This document shows positions 38,335-50,519 of a DNA stretch of 64,000 nucleotides, in pieces. The notes under the pieces are model-generated. The model was not told the DNA's origin. It ran no database searches and saw only the letters and a list, made by a program, of their open reading frames with translations. The stretch comes from Adiantum capillus-veneris (lineage: Eukaryota > Streptophyta > Polypodiopsida > Polypodiales > Pteridaceae): NCBI GenBank assembly GCA_014529385.2, contig CM043943.1:97794355-97858354 (forward strand), given 5' to 3'. The stretch's first letter is position 1. The number at the start of each line of letters is the position of its first letter. The position numbers and the translations under genes were made by a program.

Positions 38335-38775
38335 GGCTTGGGCTTGGGCTTGGGCTTGGGGAAATGATCCCGATCTATCTTTTATACAAACCAACCCGTC
38401 CGTTTAAGAGTCACGTTTTTTATTTTCAAAAAATTTAGCCGCCCGCTCACTCGCGTTTTTTTTTTCGGTTTTTTTTTTTTTTCCAAATTTTTTTTTCAAC
38501 TTTTTTTTTTATTTTTTTTTTAGTGCAGAAAACGCAGAAATTGCAGAAACTTGAAAACGCACAGAAATTGCAGAAATTGAAATGCAGAAAACGCAGAAAT
38601 TGCAGAAATTGAAATGCAAGAAATGCAGAAAATTGAAAAAGCACAGAAAATGCAGAAATTGCAGAAAATTGAAACTTGACAGAAAATGCAAAAAATGCAA
38701 AAACGCAAGAAATGCTAACTATGCAGTGCAAACCAGAAAACGTAGAAAACGCAAAAAACTGAAATCTCCACACAA
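38335..38775. repeat. GGGCTT repeat and GCAGAAATTG minisatellite in LTR-C leader
   Basis: (GGGCTT)n-like repeats at about 38333-38361, then a degenerate array of GCAGAAA/TTGAAA/ACGCAGAAATT units at 38520-38760. The array gives Phe/Ala/Ser-rich frames on the minus strand that are not genes. Confidence 0.75.
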
Positions 38776-38863
38776 CTACACACACTCATTCCCTGCCTTT
38801 CCTATGATAGAGATTACACCACAAGAAAGCGTAAAGTGCTAACCGAGCTTAGTGTAGGGCATA

Positions 38864-38881
38864 TCCCCGGCAACGGCGCCA
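38864..38881 (-). other. LTR-C primer-binding site (tRNA-Asp)
   Basis: The plus strand reads TCCCCGGCAACGGCGCCA, identical to the 3' end of plant tRNA-Asp including CCA. The minus (element sense) strand is therefore complementary to that tRNA. It lies four bases from the LTR edge at 38886. Confidence 0.88.
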
Positions 38882-38885
38882 AAAA

Positions 38886-39130
38886 TGTGCGCTCCTTGCC
38901 GCACTGTCGAAGCAAGGGACTTGCCAATACACCGTGTGCGAGCCACAAACGGCTCCAAGCACACAACAAGCCTAAACTAGCAAGCTCAAGAGAGCAAAGG
39001 GTGTGTCACTCACCGCTCTATGCTCGCCTTCGTGGTGGATTCCTCGCCGCGATGAAGAAGAAGCTGCAGTCGTGCCGCGCTCAACCGCTTCGCCGCCGTC
39101 GTGCCTTCGTAATGCTCGATCGCACACACA

Positions 39131-39167
<37 letters not shown>

Positions 39168-39420
39168 GAGGAGGTGAAGAAGAAGAAGATGGAGATGGAG
39201 CAAGAGCACTCTTCTATTGCACAAATGAGAGAATGAGTAAAAATTAGGTTTAGTTGGCTTTTATAGGAGCTCACCCCATTCACACTTGGGCGCCCATGCT
39301 TAGCCAACTCCCTTGAATGTCCCAGTTAGAGTGCGCCTCTCATCGGCGATCACTCTACCTTTCCCTATTGGTCCGACAAGCCCGGTACCTGACTCTAAAT
39401 AATACAACGTTTATAGATCA
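38886..39420 (-). repeat. LTR-C 5' LTR
   Basis: Direct repeat of 33432-33971; small differences include a shorter (CT)n and loss of four bases (AATC) near 39309. Confidence 0.88.
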
Positions 39421-39559
39421 TAGAATGTGTCACGAAGTGTCATCAATGTTGATGTTGAATGCAAAATCACCGAAACACCGAGAAGAGTGTCGAAAAACAC
39501 ATGCTAGAAAGAAAGTCCAAATCTTGAGGATATGACACCGATGTCGTACTCCAAAGCTG

Positions 39560-39746
39560 AAAGTACGATCATGTGTGTGTGTGTGTGTGCGCGTGTGCCG
39601 CACGCGGGTGTGCATGTGTGTGTGCATGTGCGCATGCGTGTGAGTGTGCATGTGCGTGTACGTGTGCACATGCGTGTGCGTGTGCGTGTGTGTGTGGACA
39701 CACACACATGCTCAACCTTCTCCTCAGAGAAGGAAACACGAAAAAA

Positions 39747-39817
<71 letters not shown>
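39560..39817. repeat. (TG)n-rich and (CT)n microsatellites
   Basis: TG/CG-rich tract at about 39571-39709 and pure (CT)n at about 39752-39817, in the Copia-A leader. Leu-Ser and Cys-Val frames here are artefacts. Confidence 0.9.
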
Positions 39818-39822
<5 letters not shown>

Positions 39823-40107
39823 GTGTTGTCTCTATCGCTTCTCATTGTTGTTGACCAAAAGTGTGTGTGAATATGCACTTACACAAACTTGTAAAGAGTC
39901 TAACAAATTATTTTGATTTTCTCTATTGAGCTCTGCTCTATTGCATTGCTCAACTCTCCCAAGCTTGTTCGATTGCGAGCTATGATTGCTCGCTTTTACC
40001 TTCATCCCCTACACATCAGTGTTGTTATTGCTTGTTGCTACTTGGCTCTCCACTGCTCGATTCCAGCTCAAATTCTCCTTGCCTAATTTGGGCTAGTCAA
40101 TTGCGCT

Positions 40108-40216
<109 letters not shown>

Positions 40217-40544
40217 AAAAACACACACATTCAATCAATTTTGTGGGGCAAGAGAAGCCCGTTATCTACTACTCGAGGCTCAAAATGTCCAGTGCTACTC
40301 TACTACCCCTAAGCCCTGGCCAATTTACCCCCATTTTCTTGCTTGATGTTGGTTGCCCAATGTCCAATTCACAAGCTCACAACTGTTTTGGTAGAGCTTG
40401 CTAATCCTACAAGCTCTCCAAAGCTATTCTCTGCAAAATCTTTCAAGCTCAATGATGTGCAGATCCCTCAAGAGATCTCCAAATTTCATCTCCCACTTGG
40501 GAAGGCTGCACATGTGCGGCTCAAGGGACGGGGAGTGGTTGGTG

Positions 40545-40561
40545 CCAACTCTGATACTAGC
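40545..40561 (-). other. Copia-A primer-binding site (initiator tRNA-Met type)
   Basis: The minus strand reads TAGTATCAGAGTTGG immediately after the LTR, close to the plant copia consensus TGGTATCAGAGC. It marks 40562-40800 as the 5' LTR. Confidence 0.75.
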
Positions 40562-40655
40562 TAAAGGGTAGAGATCACCCCTGCGCATGTGTGTAGGAAG
40601 GGGGAAGGAGAAGAGGGGAGAAGCACACATTCTTAGGGAAACCCTGCACTCTAGA

Positions 40656-40699
<44 letters not shown>

Positions 40700-40800
40700 G
40701 AGCTTTGTTATTTTTAGCTCTATGTATATGAGATACAAAGGGGAAGTTATTGGGTTAGGTTAGTGTCACATGGATCATCCACGGTGGCCTTTATCCAACA
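40562..40800 (-). repeat. Copia-A 5' LTR
   Basis: Same as 16727-16927 apart from scattered differences and a (GA)n expansion at about 40659-40696. Followed by TCAAT (40801-40805), the same five bases as left of the other LTR. Confidence 0.87.
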
Positions 40801-40805
40801 TCAAT

Positions 40806-42154
40806 CTTCATGCAGTCGTATTGGCTCTAGTGATAGGCAAGGGTGTAAATCCATGCTAGAGCTTGTATGCAAATCCCACAAACATATGTTTATGGTCTGC
40901 ATGGTTCCACGAAGTCTCATGCTAGCATCAATCTTTATAGAACAAACAATCCCTAGTGCAAATGCTCCCACTACAACTCCTTATGGCACCTAAATGCTAA
41001 AAAAATATTCACAACTCTTGTTGCACTAGCCTCCTCTGCACTATCTACATACATTGCATCATCAAGACTACTCATCACATATGGATGTGTCATCACTGAC
41101 TCTAGGATGTCTATGTCCCTCTCATCCATAGGTGAAAATATGTGTCCTAGTATTAACTCATTGGCCTCTAGCATGAGCATATCAAAGAACTCCATGTCTG
41201 TCATCTATGTGCGTGTCTATAGGGACAAAATTTACTCTACCTCTATTTGCACAAACTTATCGTGTCTCACTAGAAAAATCCTGCACCACCTCTACCTGTG
41301 GAAATTCCACTAACATGTCTTGCATAGCTACATGCTTTGTCTCCTTAGCATATTTGAATTGCACCAAGAAATCTTGCAATTTGATCAAATTGTGCAAACA
41401 TGTACTAGTGCACCAAATCATACTATCCCCACAAGAGGTGATACTTGGGATGCAAAACCAACCAAAATATGGTTCAGTCAACACTCATGGCAAGGTGAAA
41501 AGTAGCTCTCGATCATGCCAAAATGGTTCAGTCAACACTCATGGCGAGGTGAAAAGTAGCTCTCAATCATGCCAAAATGCCTACAAAACTTTCTCCAAAT
41601 CTGTGCACCACTCTCTCCAAATTTGCATCAAACACAAGAGCCAATGTGCATAACCCACATGAGCCAATGCGCAGAACCCATGATGAGCTAGACCGCCCTC
41701 AAATTTTGAGAGTCCACAAGAGTGCATACATCCAACAAATTCTTGCTAGTTATGCACATAAATTTGCTAGAATTTTTATTCCACACTCTCTTCACTGAGA
41801 GCGAATCAAAAATGCACAAAACAAGACAACAACCAAGAAAACGTTGAGGTCTTTGGATGTAGCAAGTCAGCTCCAAAAGCACTCTAAATCACCACAATAT
41901 ACATACAAATTTTTCATATCAATCTACAAGTGTATGTTCATATTTTTTCTTACATAATAAATCCATGCCAAAGCCGAGGTTGAAAGCTACATCGGACGAG
42001 AGCCAAAAAAAAGGTTCTACTCCCTCCCTTGCTATGTCAAAGCCGAGAAGAGCACCAAAAACCAAAAAATGGCAATTGATGTCAATGTCGCATAAGGGAT
42101 TGATGCCGCTCTCTGATGCTAAAAAGTTGTGTGTATGCCTTGAGAGAGTCAACA

Positions 42155-42233
<79 letters not shown>

Positions 42234-42818
42234 CCATCTCTTCTCCTCCACTCTTTTCCAAGAACCATGTGTGTGTATGTGTAGGCATGGACACACCCCT
42301 TGCTAAATCATATTCTCTTGTTGATGCTCGAGAATAAACACCTCTGACTCCACATCTTCTCTCTCTCCCTTAGGTTCCTCACTGTGGCACTACAAAGCTC
42401 AAGGAGATCACCAACACTGCTTTTTGCGCTATTGTAGATTTTAATCAACATTACCTTCTTGGATTTACCAGTGCTATTTCATTAATTGAGAACCTATTTT
42501 GTTTATTTTTGAATCTCTTCCATGCTACCTTCTCATGATGGGATAAAACTTCAAATTTGAAAATGCTACCTTGGTTTGTTGATCTTTACATTGAGTCTTG
42601 AGTTTTGAGTCTCAACCTTAACCTATAGTCAGCTTTACAAAGTATTCAAACCTTTGTTTTCTTCTCCATTGTGGGCCATTCCAACTTTGTGTGGCAACTT
42701 AGAATTCAAATGAAATTCACATTCTACTTTGTGTAGACCTTTTCCAAGAAAACCTTAGCTTGTCGTAAATCTTGCACATGCAAAAGAGAACGGAGTAATC
42801 ATCGGCTCTCATACCACA
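40806..42818 (-). other. Copia-B interior, no recognised gene
   Basis: Minus-strand pieces such as 40971-41204 (Asp/Glu-rich, 77 aa) could be gag remnants but show no diagnostic motif. It contains a direct duplication of about 57 bp around 41467-41580 (GGTTCAGTCAACACTCATGG twice) and (CT)n at 42158-42231. Confidence 0.4.
42804..42816 (-). other. Copia-B primer-binding site
   Basis: The minus strand reads TGGTATGAGAGCC, one base from the copia initiator-Met consensus, two bases from the LTR edge at 42819. Confidence 0.65.
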
Positions 42819-42990
42819 TGTGAGTGTGCATGCCTTCAGGGAAGGGGGAAAGGAAGATTTCTCTATGTGGGTGGAGAATAGAGCAACAGTCTCTATCTCC
42901 TATTGTTTGTATATAAAAGAATAAGGTAAGTTAGTGGTTAGTAAGTCAGTTGGCGGCCGGGGAAACTTCTAGGGACCTTAATAAATGTAT
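42819..42990 (-). repeat. Copia-B 5' LTR (right boundary approximate)
   Basis: Similar to 16420-16607: shares GAAGGGGGA, TTCTATGTGGG/TCTCTATGTGGG, AGAGAATA and AAGTGGTTAGT/TTAGTGGTTAGT phrases. The outer end has diverged, so the edge is uncertain. Confidence 0.6.
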
Positions 42991-45900
42991 GCTAGTAAAA
43001 AAAATGAGGGTGCATGTTCCTTGAGACTTGTAATGAGTTGATTAGAATAACACCAAGCTAGAAAGGTAGGATTCAAAGGAAACTTTTTGCTTCATCTTCA
43101 TTTTGTGCTATTTTTTACTTTCAATAGGAGCAGGGTAAGTAACACATTGTCAGGGTTACATTTTTGCTAAAAAAATAATAATGTAGGTTCAAATTTGTCA
43201 AAGTAGATAATAGGTGAGCCTAGTATTTTTCCTATTGACGTGGGATTACTTTTGCGTACTTGACTACACCAGCACACTCCAAACATCACTAGAAACATAT
43301 GCATGTAAAAAATTGGAAATTGGACAACCAAAAATACTAGTTAGATATTAGGTGCACCCAATGTTCTCAGCTCCCATATAGGACCCTTTTTTGACTTTTG
43401 AGCTTGTAGCTGATTGTATGCATTGTGTAGATAAGGGATACCAAGTTTGGTGTCATTTGAATCACTAGATCTCTAGATAAATCTAAAATTAGGGAAAGGA
43501 GGAAGTGACTAGGATTTTCACATCCAAAAGTCTAACCATTTCACCAGTGCGATCCTATAAGTGTGTAAATACCTTGGGCAATTTCAAACGGACAAAAAAA
43601 AAAAGAAATAAGGTGAAGTCTATAATAGGCACGCCTAATATCCAACACCATCATAGGAGCACAACTTTGCTTATTTCTAGTTTCCCGAGCCATACACTTG
43701 GAATTTGAAAGTTGCTGACCAATTTTGAAAGGGTTTCAAAGCTACAAGTAAAGAGAAACTACTAAAATAGTATGGGACCTTTTAAAACTACAAATCTTGA
43801 GCTAGGACTCAACTTGAAAAACCAAAACTAGGGACACTTTATAAGGGAGTATATTTCTACAAGGACAACCCAGAGGAGTCAAAAAAACTAGGAAAACTTC
43901 CACCAAACTGACCATTTCTAGACTTCAAAACAGAGCAATTATGGAAATTTTTTAACTCCTTAGGAGATTTGGGTTTAGTATTATTAACTTGAAAATTGTG
44001 GAGTCCCATACTAATTGGAACGCTCATTTTCAAGAGCTAGAGCAGTTGGCTGACAAGGAAGATCCTTTATCCAATTAATCAATCACATGTTTATAGTGAT
44101 TCTTCCAAAGGAAGATCCTTCAACCAAACAAATTGGTCACACATTTACACTTAACTAAATAGTTATTGTAAATCTTGATGCAAAGTGCTAGGAAATCTTG
44201 GTTTGTTTCTTAAAGCTTTAGTAAAGCCTCAATAAAAGAGAGTGTGAACCACAGTGATAGGCTTCCTACCATCTTTGGGGAATCTCCCGAAACTGACTTT
44301 GATACAAGCTCTTCAATGTCCATGGGAAGAGCTCCAAAGATTGGTGGTTCAAACCCATCCTTGAGGTATTGTTACATTCTAACTTTTTAGAAAACAAAGT
44401 GACCATGGAGCCTATATCTATATAGATGTAGAAGATAGACCTTGTATGAGAATTGATGGACATGAGATAGAGTTTGAACAAGAGATATGAACTAATAAAT
44501 GGGGAGGATCCTATGTGGATGCTAAAGAAACAAAATCCCCAAACATTTTGGATAAATGGAAAAAAAAGGGCAAAAACTAGGATTCCAAGTGAGGATATCA
44601 TGCAAGGACCACCTTCCATAGGATTGTTAGATTACAAATTAGTTCACTTCTGGGATCATGAGACACTTAAAAATTCACAACAAGAACTTGGAAGTCTAGT
44701 ACTAGAAAAATGTGGATTCAAATGAGACGTTATGGGTGAAAAGATTGGGAATCCTCATGGGAGCAAGATAGTGTACATCTTTGGGAATAATGATAGATTC
44801 ATGCATGTCTTTAGGTTTCGAGACAAATACAGCAATGCATTTGCATCCATAACACAGGATATTATAGATACTACATTATATCATGCCTATTTAATGTTAT
44901 AGATACCACATTATATCATGCCTATTTAATGAAACACTATAAGCCAAGAGTAGGAAAAGTGGATGCTAGACAACCTTCCATTGCCAGCATGCACAACAAG
45001 AGAGGCTTGAAAATAAGCCAAGCATGTAATGGAAATGGCATATGTACTTTGACGGTAGCAGAATTAAAAATTAAAGAAAGCACTTTTGTGAGAATACTTT
45101 GCGAGCATAGAGGGTGAACTTATTTAATTAACTTGGCATGAACAATACTTTTGCAAGAGAGAGACTTTAGAGAACATGACAACAGTTGAGGACCAGATTT
45201 ATGTGTAGCCAGTCCCCCCTCCAATAGGCATTTGTATTATAGATTCTCCCATAAAGAGAGACTTGATACAATACAATCTTTGTGTTCCTTGTGACCTAGG
45301 TGATGTAATGAAGATGGAAATCTTCATGCTTTACGATGATAACATAAACTTTGCGAAAAGAATTAACTATCCCAAGCCTCAGTCCCAAGGTCTCAAACAC
45401 CTTCGAAGGTGGAGAGAGCTAGCGGGGAATGATGGTAGGGGAGAGGAAGAAGAAACATTTCATAGGAGAAACAATTAGTTCCTCACTTATCATCACTCTT
45501 CTTGCTAGCATACATAATAGCATAGTAATGAAGCTCGAGAAGATGGCAAGCTTAAGCATTGAATCATGTAACATTTAATGGGGTAGTAACTTATGTGTAG
45601 CGGAAATTAACATAGACATAGTGAGCATTTTATTAACAATAGATTCCTAATGAGCATAGCAAGAGTGCTTGGTTGGAGAGAGACCAACAAAAGCATAACA
45701 CCTCGTTAGAATTAGGCATGTACAATACTTCAAAAAGAGAGATAAATTAATCTGTTGACAACAACTGAGGACCCCCCCCCTCTAAAAGGCTTTGTATTAT
45801 AGGTTTTCCCCATCAAGGGAGCTGGTGCAATGAAGGTGGAAGCTTCAAGCACCAAGCTTACACTTGAAAAACACAACATAAATTCCCTCACGTTCTCAGA

Positions 45901-46066
45901 CCCAAGACCTCACACACCTTTGAAGATGGTGAGAGCTAGCGGGGTATGAGAGTATATCTAGAGGAAGAAGAAGTATTCTTACGAGAAAGAAGTATTTCTC
46001 CTCACGTAATCACTCTTAATAGCTTAGTAATTAGCATGTGAGAGGAGATGAGCAAGCATTGGATCT
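42991..46066. other. Unassigned repetitive region
   Basis: No recognisable gene. It has a tandem duplication of about 33 bp at 44870-44936 (CACATTATATCATGCCTATT phrase twice). A diverged tandem repeat covers about 45125-45560 and 45680-46050, sharing CAACAACTGAGGACC/CAACAGTTGAGGACC and GAGAGCTAGCGGGG. Small ORFs (for example 44474-44725) show no known motifs. Confidence 0.45.
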
Positions 46067-47099
46067 TGGCTCTTGGTTGGATTTGCATCACAAAGCCAAG
46101 AGTTTTTGGTGTAGGCCTCCCTTCTCGCAAGCTTGTAGTAGATGATGAGCTTTCCATTAAAGCCTGAGAAGGAGATAGTCTTCTTTACTTCACACATGAA
46201 TTTGTGTGAGTGTGTGTGTGTGTCATAATGCCTTGCAAAATCAGCCCCCTCTCACTCTTGTTCGACCCCTCTTGCTATTTCCTCCTCCTGGCCCCTCATT
46301 GGTTCATGCCAAGCTTAGCCAATAGGAAATTAGAGGTCAAATGGAGTTGTGACAAGTGTCCCTCTTTCCCCTTTAGTGAGAGTTAAGGTAATTCAAATAT
46401 TGCATTTAAATCCCCATTAGACCTTTTTGCCCTTTGGCCAATAGGAACTAAGCAAGCCATTGTGCTCATTAATTCTCATTGGACCCCTTGGTAGGCTGTC
46501 TAATAATCTTCTAGGAGACTTAATTTTCATTGGTTCTTTAATCAAGTGTTTTAAAATTAATTAGACTAAATTTACTCTAGCCTAATTCTCATTGGTCCAC
46601 CTCTATGGCCATCCAATAGGATTTGAATGGGAATTGGGGACAACTGGGCTAGGAACCTAACATGTGTCTAGTTTGCCCTTTGTATAAAGGGAAGCCATGA
46701 GTGTGTGTTTGTGTTCTCTCACCTCTTCTCTCTCTTCCCTTACCTTTAGGGCTCGCCCCCTCCCATGAAGGGATATGGGAAGACTTTGTGGTCTTCCCAA
46801 AGCATCCAATTTCCCTAAGGATTGACCTTTGAACATTTCAATTGAATTTTGAAACCTAAGCTTTTTGGAAGTCTTAATGGGCTGAACCTTAGGGTCTTTG
46901 AAGCCGATCGATGCACATTGCTCTTTTGCAGATGGTCCCTCTTTGGACCCCTATTTTCCCTCCTTTGGACCCCTACTATGACCAGTCTGCTAACCTTACA
47001 AATATTCTAGCTTTTTCTCCCCTGGTCCTTCCCCATATTAAATGATCAATTTAACATGATAAAATCATTTAGGAGAATTAGATATTAGTTATTATGACA
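46067..47099 (-). repeat. Gypsy-type LTR, extra tandem copy
   Basis: Shares both ends with 47106-48223: starts TGGCTCTTGGTTGGATTTGC and ends TTAGATATTAG...TTATGACA on the plus strand. The copies are separated by only six bases and are clearly diverged inside. Confidence 0.65.
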
Positions 47100-47105
47100 A
47101 ATCAT

Positions 47106-47213
47106 GGCTCTTGGTTGGATTTGCATTCCATAGCCAAGAGTGTTGGTGTAGACTCTCAACTTCTCTACTAGCTCGGATAAGGAGATGGAGCTTTTGCACT
47201 TTGCACTTCACAC

Positions 47214-47283
<70 letters not shown>

Positions 47284-48223
47284 AGAGTATACCCCTCAAG
47301 CAACCCCCTAGATTTCTTTGGTCGACCCCCCCCCCCCCCCCCCCTTGTAGCTCATGCTTGAAGATCATTAGACCTCTCCAGGCCTAGCCAATCACATGCA
47401 AGGGGCATATCAAGCAACAAGGGTAGCCTTGGGACAAGTGTCCCCCTTTCCCATTTGAGAGAGAGGACTTGATAAATTCTAAAACAATTTATTAAATTAA
47501 CTAACTTATCGTTGGACCCCTTGGGAGGCCAACCAATAGGCTTTAGGCACACAATCAGGGCAACACGAAAAGGAGATTCACAAGTGACCTAAATGCTTTC
47601 TTTGTACCAAGATTGCCTTGTATGAGGGTGTGGGTTCTCTCTCTCTAGTCCCCCTCTTGTAGGGCTCGCCCCCTCCTTGTAGGGATAGCTGTTGACTTTG
47701 TGGAACACCTAACCCTCAAGCACCTTAGTCATCAAGCATGACAAATAACCTCAAGCTTGGGTAATGTTCCCAAAAGCATCTCAAGATCCCTAGTGGGCAA
47801 GCACGACAAGCACCTCAAGATCCCTAGTGGTCAAGCATGACAAGCACCTCAAGCATCTTAGTCAGCGAGCATGACAAGCACCTCAAGCACCTTAGTCATC
47901 AAGCACGACAAACACCTCAAGCTTGGGCCGGGTTCCCACCTCAAGCTCATCCCTATCTTACCTAAGTTCAAAGTACTTTTTAACACTAACCTTTGGAGTT
48001 CTTTAATGAAGCTAACCCTAAGGTCTTTTATCTCCATTGGCTAGCCTTGCTCTTTGACAGATCATCTCTCTTTTGGGCCCCTTTACCATTGGCCCCGTGT
48101 TGAGATAGACATGTAAGCACATGTCTATATGCTAATCGTTGTTTTCCTTTATTCTCCCACATTAAATGATCAATTTCATATGAGAAAATCATTTGGTTTG
48201 GTTAGATATTAGATTTTATGACA
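47106..48223 (-). repeat. Gypsy element 3' LTR
   Basis: On the minus strand it starts TGTCATAAAATC, directly preceded by the purine tract CAAGAGAGAGGTAA (48224-48237). It carries (GA)n at 47218-47279 and poly-C near 47328-47344. Confidence 0.72.
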
Positions 48224-48237
48224 TTACCTCTCTCTTG
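48224..48237 (-). other. Gypsy polypurine tract
   Basis: The minus strand reads CAAGAGAGAGGTAA immediately before the TG of the LTR, the expected plus-strand priming site. Confidence 0.7.
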
Positions 48238-48599
48238 AAATCATAGTCATCTTCGACTATGAGGTAGAAGAGATAAAGATTTAGTCATTAGTCAATTTTT
48301 TTAGTGGGTAGAGGATCCCTTTTACCCTACAACATCTTTCCAAGATGGATGACTGATCCATTTGGTGCTTGGGAGACATAGTTGTCGCAAGCATGTCTGC
48401 TCTTTAGTCCATTTCATTCTCTCAAGTAGAGCGACAGATTGTACTTGGTGTTTGAGAGACTTCATCATCACAAACATGATTCTAAGCATGCATATTATTT
48501 AAATTTTTGCACAATAAAAAGAAAACTAGTCTTATAAGACAAAAACATTGGTCATTCAAAAGAAATTTGTACATTTTCTTACTCTAATGTAGCATTGTA

Positions 48600-48990
48600 A
48601 GCATTGACAAGGTTCATGCTATCATTCAGTTGTATTCCTTGCATCCATCAAGCATCTTCAAAAGGATAGTTTTTGAACTTAATAAGATATTGTCGGATAA
48701 TCTTACCATGTCATAGTACTTTGTCTTCATGCTGAAGGATAGCTTCGGGTTGTAGTACCTCTTCTTGGTCTTTGATTTTGGGAGGGTCTTGAATAATTGG
48801 TTCAGTTGATGGCTCTCCTTTGTAGGGCTTAAGTAGGCTCACATGAAAAGCATTGTATGAGCCAATGGTTGGGAAACTTGAGTTGATAAGCCATCTCATT
48901 GATTGGCTTCAAGATTGGAAAAGTACCATAGTAACTTTTTGCTAATTTAGCATAATATTTTTGATGGCCCGTTGGATTTTTGCCCGTCTT
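48600..48990 (-). pseudogene. Gypsy integrase C-terminus and chromodomain
   Basis: YNAFHVSLLKPYKGEP is the typical gypsy integrase C-terminal segment. IIRQYLIKFKNYPFEDA, read near 48650-48700, matches the chromodomain core that directs these elements to marked chromatin. Confidence 0.82.
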
Positions 48991-49036
48991 TTGCCTCTGA
49001 GAAACTTAAGTAAGGCCCAATCATTTTCTTTGAATG

Positions 49037-49720
49037 TTAAGGCCCTTCTGTGCTTGTCAACAACAGGTTTTTTCCTTTGTTGAGAGATGGATATATCCTA
49101 CTTAATCTTTTGAAAAGATTCTTGTAGGTCATGGCTATACTCATCGGTAGTGAAGATCTTGCCATGTACTTTAAGTAGCAAGGGACTTGTAGGTCTTCCC
49201 TCAATGATTTTGAAAGGTACTTTTCCCATAGAAGTATGGACAGTATTATTGTACGCATACTCTACAAGAGGTAAGTACTTTTCTCATTGTGAGCATTGAT
49301 CTACTTCGATAACATAAGTCTTTAGTAGATCAAGTATCGTAATATTGGCTATCTCACTTTGGCCATCCATTTTTGGGTGATAGGCCAAAGAGAAATTCAA
49401 TCTTGTTCCTAGATTTTCAAAGAGACCTTCCAAAAATTAGTGGTCATTCTAGGATCTCTATCGGACAAGATGGATGTTGGCAATCCATGGTGTTTTAAAA
49501 TCTATGATATGAAGAGAGTTGCCATTTGGTGTGCCTTAATAGGCTTTTTGATAGGAATAAAGTGTGTTTGCTTGCTAAACTTGTCGGCTATTTTCCATAT
49601 TCTTGTATTCCCATGGATAGACTTGGGTAATCCAAAAATGAAATCCATGGATATACTTTACCATGGTAAATTTGGGATAGGCAATGGCTGGAGTAATCCA
49701 GGTTTCTTCCCTCTATCTAG
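49037..49720 (-). pseudogene. Gypsy integrase core
   Basis: Minus-strand reading gives [34 protein letters not shown] (second catalytic Asp region), YHPKMDGQSE (region of the catalytic Glu) and EYAYNNTVHTSMGKVPF. It reads over several frames. Confidence 0.82.
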
Positions 49721-49792
49721 TGATAGGCTGATGTGTAAAATTTTCAGCCTATCTAGTGATAGGCTGATGTGTAACATTTTCAGAAACCCTTA
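49719..49792. repeat. Tandem 37-bp repeat with an 8-bp hairpin
   Basis: Two copies of CTATCTAGTGATAGGCTGATG with an AAAATTTTC/AACATTTTC tail. Each contains a perfect AGCCTATC-TAGT-GATAGGCT hairpin (the first is CTCTATC at its start). It lies at the edge of the copia fragment. Confidence 0.75.
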
Positions 49793-49796
49793 TAGG

Positions 49797-50175
49797 CTAT
49801 ACCTTTGCCTCATTGGAATTTAGATTCAAACTTCCACCACTGAAAAGAGGCAACAAAGTGTCACAAATGTCCTTTGAGTTGTTGTCTCTAGTACATGACA
49901 GCAAGGGCTGAACAAAATCATCCACAAACACAATGTCCTGTGAGTTGTTGTCTCTAGTACATGATAGCAAGGGCTGAACAAAATCATCCACAAACACAAT
50001 ATCACGTGAAACCAAGATATGCTTTGTTTGTGGATGATACAACCTATAGCCTTTGCTTTCAACACTATAACCAACAAAAATACATTTGATAGCCTTATCA
50101 CCCAATTTCTTGCGCTACATTTGTGGCACCAAAGCATATGCCAAACAATAAAAACACGCATGTGCTCAATACACT
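49797..50175 (-). pseudogene. Copia fragment fused into the gypsy integrase, with a 66-bp duplication
   Basis: KCIFVGYSVESKGYRLYHPQ and ILVSRDIVFVDDF are copia integrase/RT-linker sequence. The segment QDIVFVDDFVQPLLSCTRDN is repeated in tandem (66 bp, 22 aa, near 49876-50007). At about 50175 the reading switches from gypsy ECVVCQ to copia HMRVF... sequence. Confidence 0.8.
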
Positions 50176-50501
50176 TGGTCTTGGCATACCACACATTCTA
50201 AGACATACTCTTGTATGTCCACTTTCATGGTAGGCCAATAAAAATACGTCTCTACTCCTCGGAGATTAGGTTGAATGCCTATATGCCCCTCATAAGGAGG
50301 AGCATGGGATTCATACATGAATTTTTCATGAAGGGAGTGGGTAACACATAGCCTATTTCCGTGGAGAAGATAACCATCCTGAAAGGTGAATGGTTCCTCT
50401 TTCTTCCCCAAAGCAAGGGCTGACATTATATCTCTAAAGTCAGGGTCAGTAGCATACTCATTTATTATAAAAGATAGATCATTATGAGTTGCAATAGACA
50501 C
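50170..50501 (-). pseudogene. Gypsy integrase zinc-binding domain
   Basis: HAPPYEGHIGIQPNLRGVET followed by YFYWPTMKVDIQEYV and CVVCQ is the H2C2 zinc finger of gypsy integrase. Confidence 0.88.
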
Positions 50502-50519
50502 TGCATTAACTTTTGGTTG

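Larger units (their letters stand above)
33432..39420 (-). mobile_element. LTR-C: gag-protease-only LTR retrotransposon inside Copia-A
   Basis: Direct repeats 33432-33971 and 38886-39420 (about 540 bp, minus strand TGATC...GCACA) flank a 4.9-kb interior. Adjoining the right LTR is a primer site complementary to plant tRNA-Asp. The only substantial gene is a gag/retropepsin-like ORF; there is no reverse transcriptase or integrase, so the element is non-autonomous. No exact target duplication is seen; AGCAT (left) and AGAAT (right, offset by one base) are the nearest. Confidence 0.85.

Noticed and set aside
38447-38785. Phe/Cys-rich minus-strand ORFs
   Set aside because: They are translations of the GCAGAAATTG minisatellite in three frames.
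49876-50007. Short repeat as a CRISPR-like array
   Set aside because: Only two adjacent copies without spacers, inside copia coding sequence; this is a plain tandem duplication.
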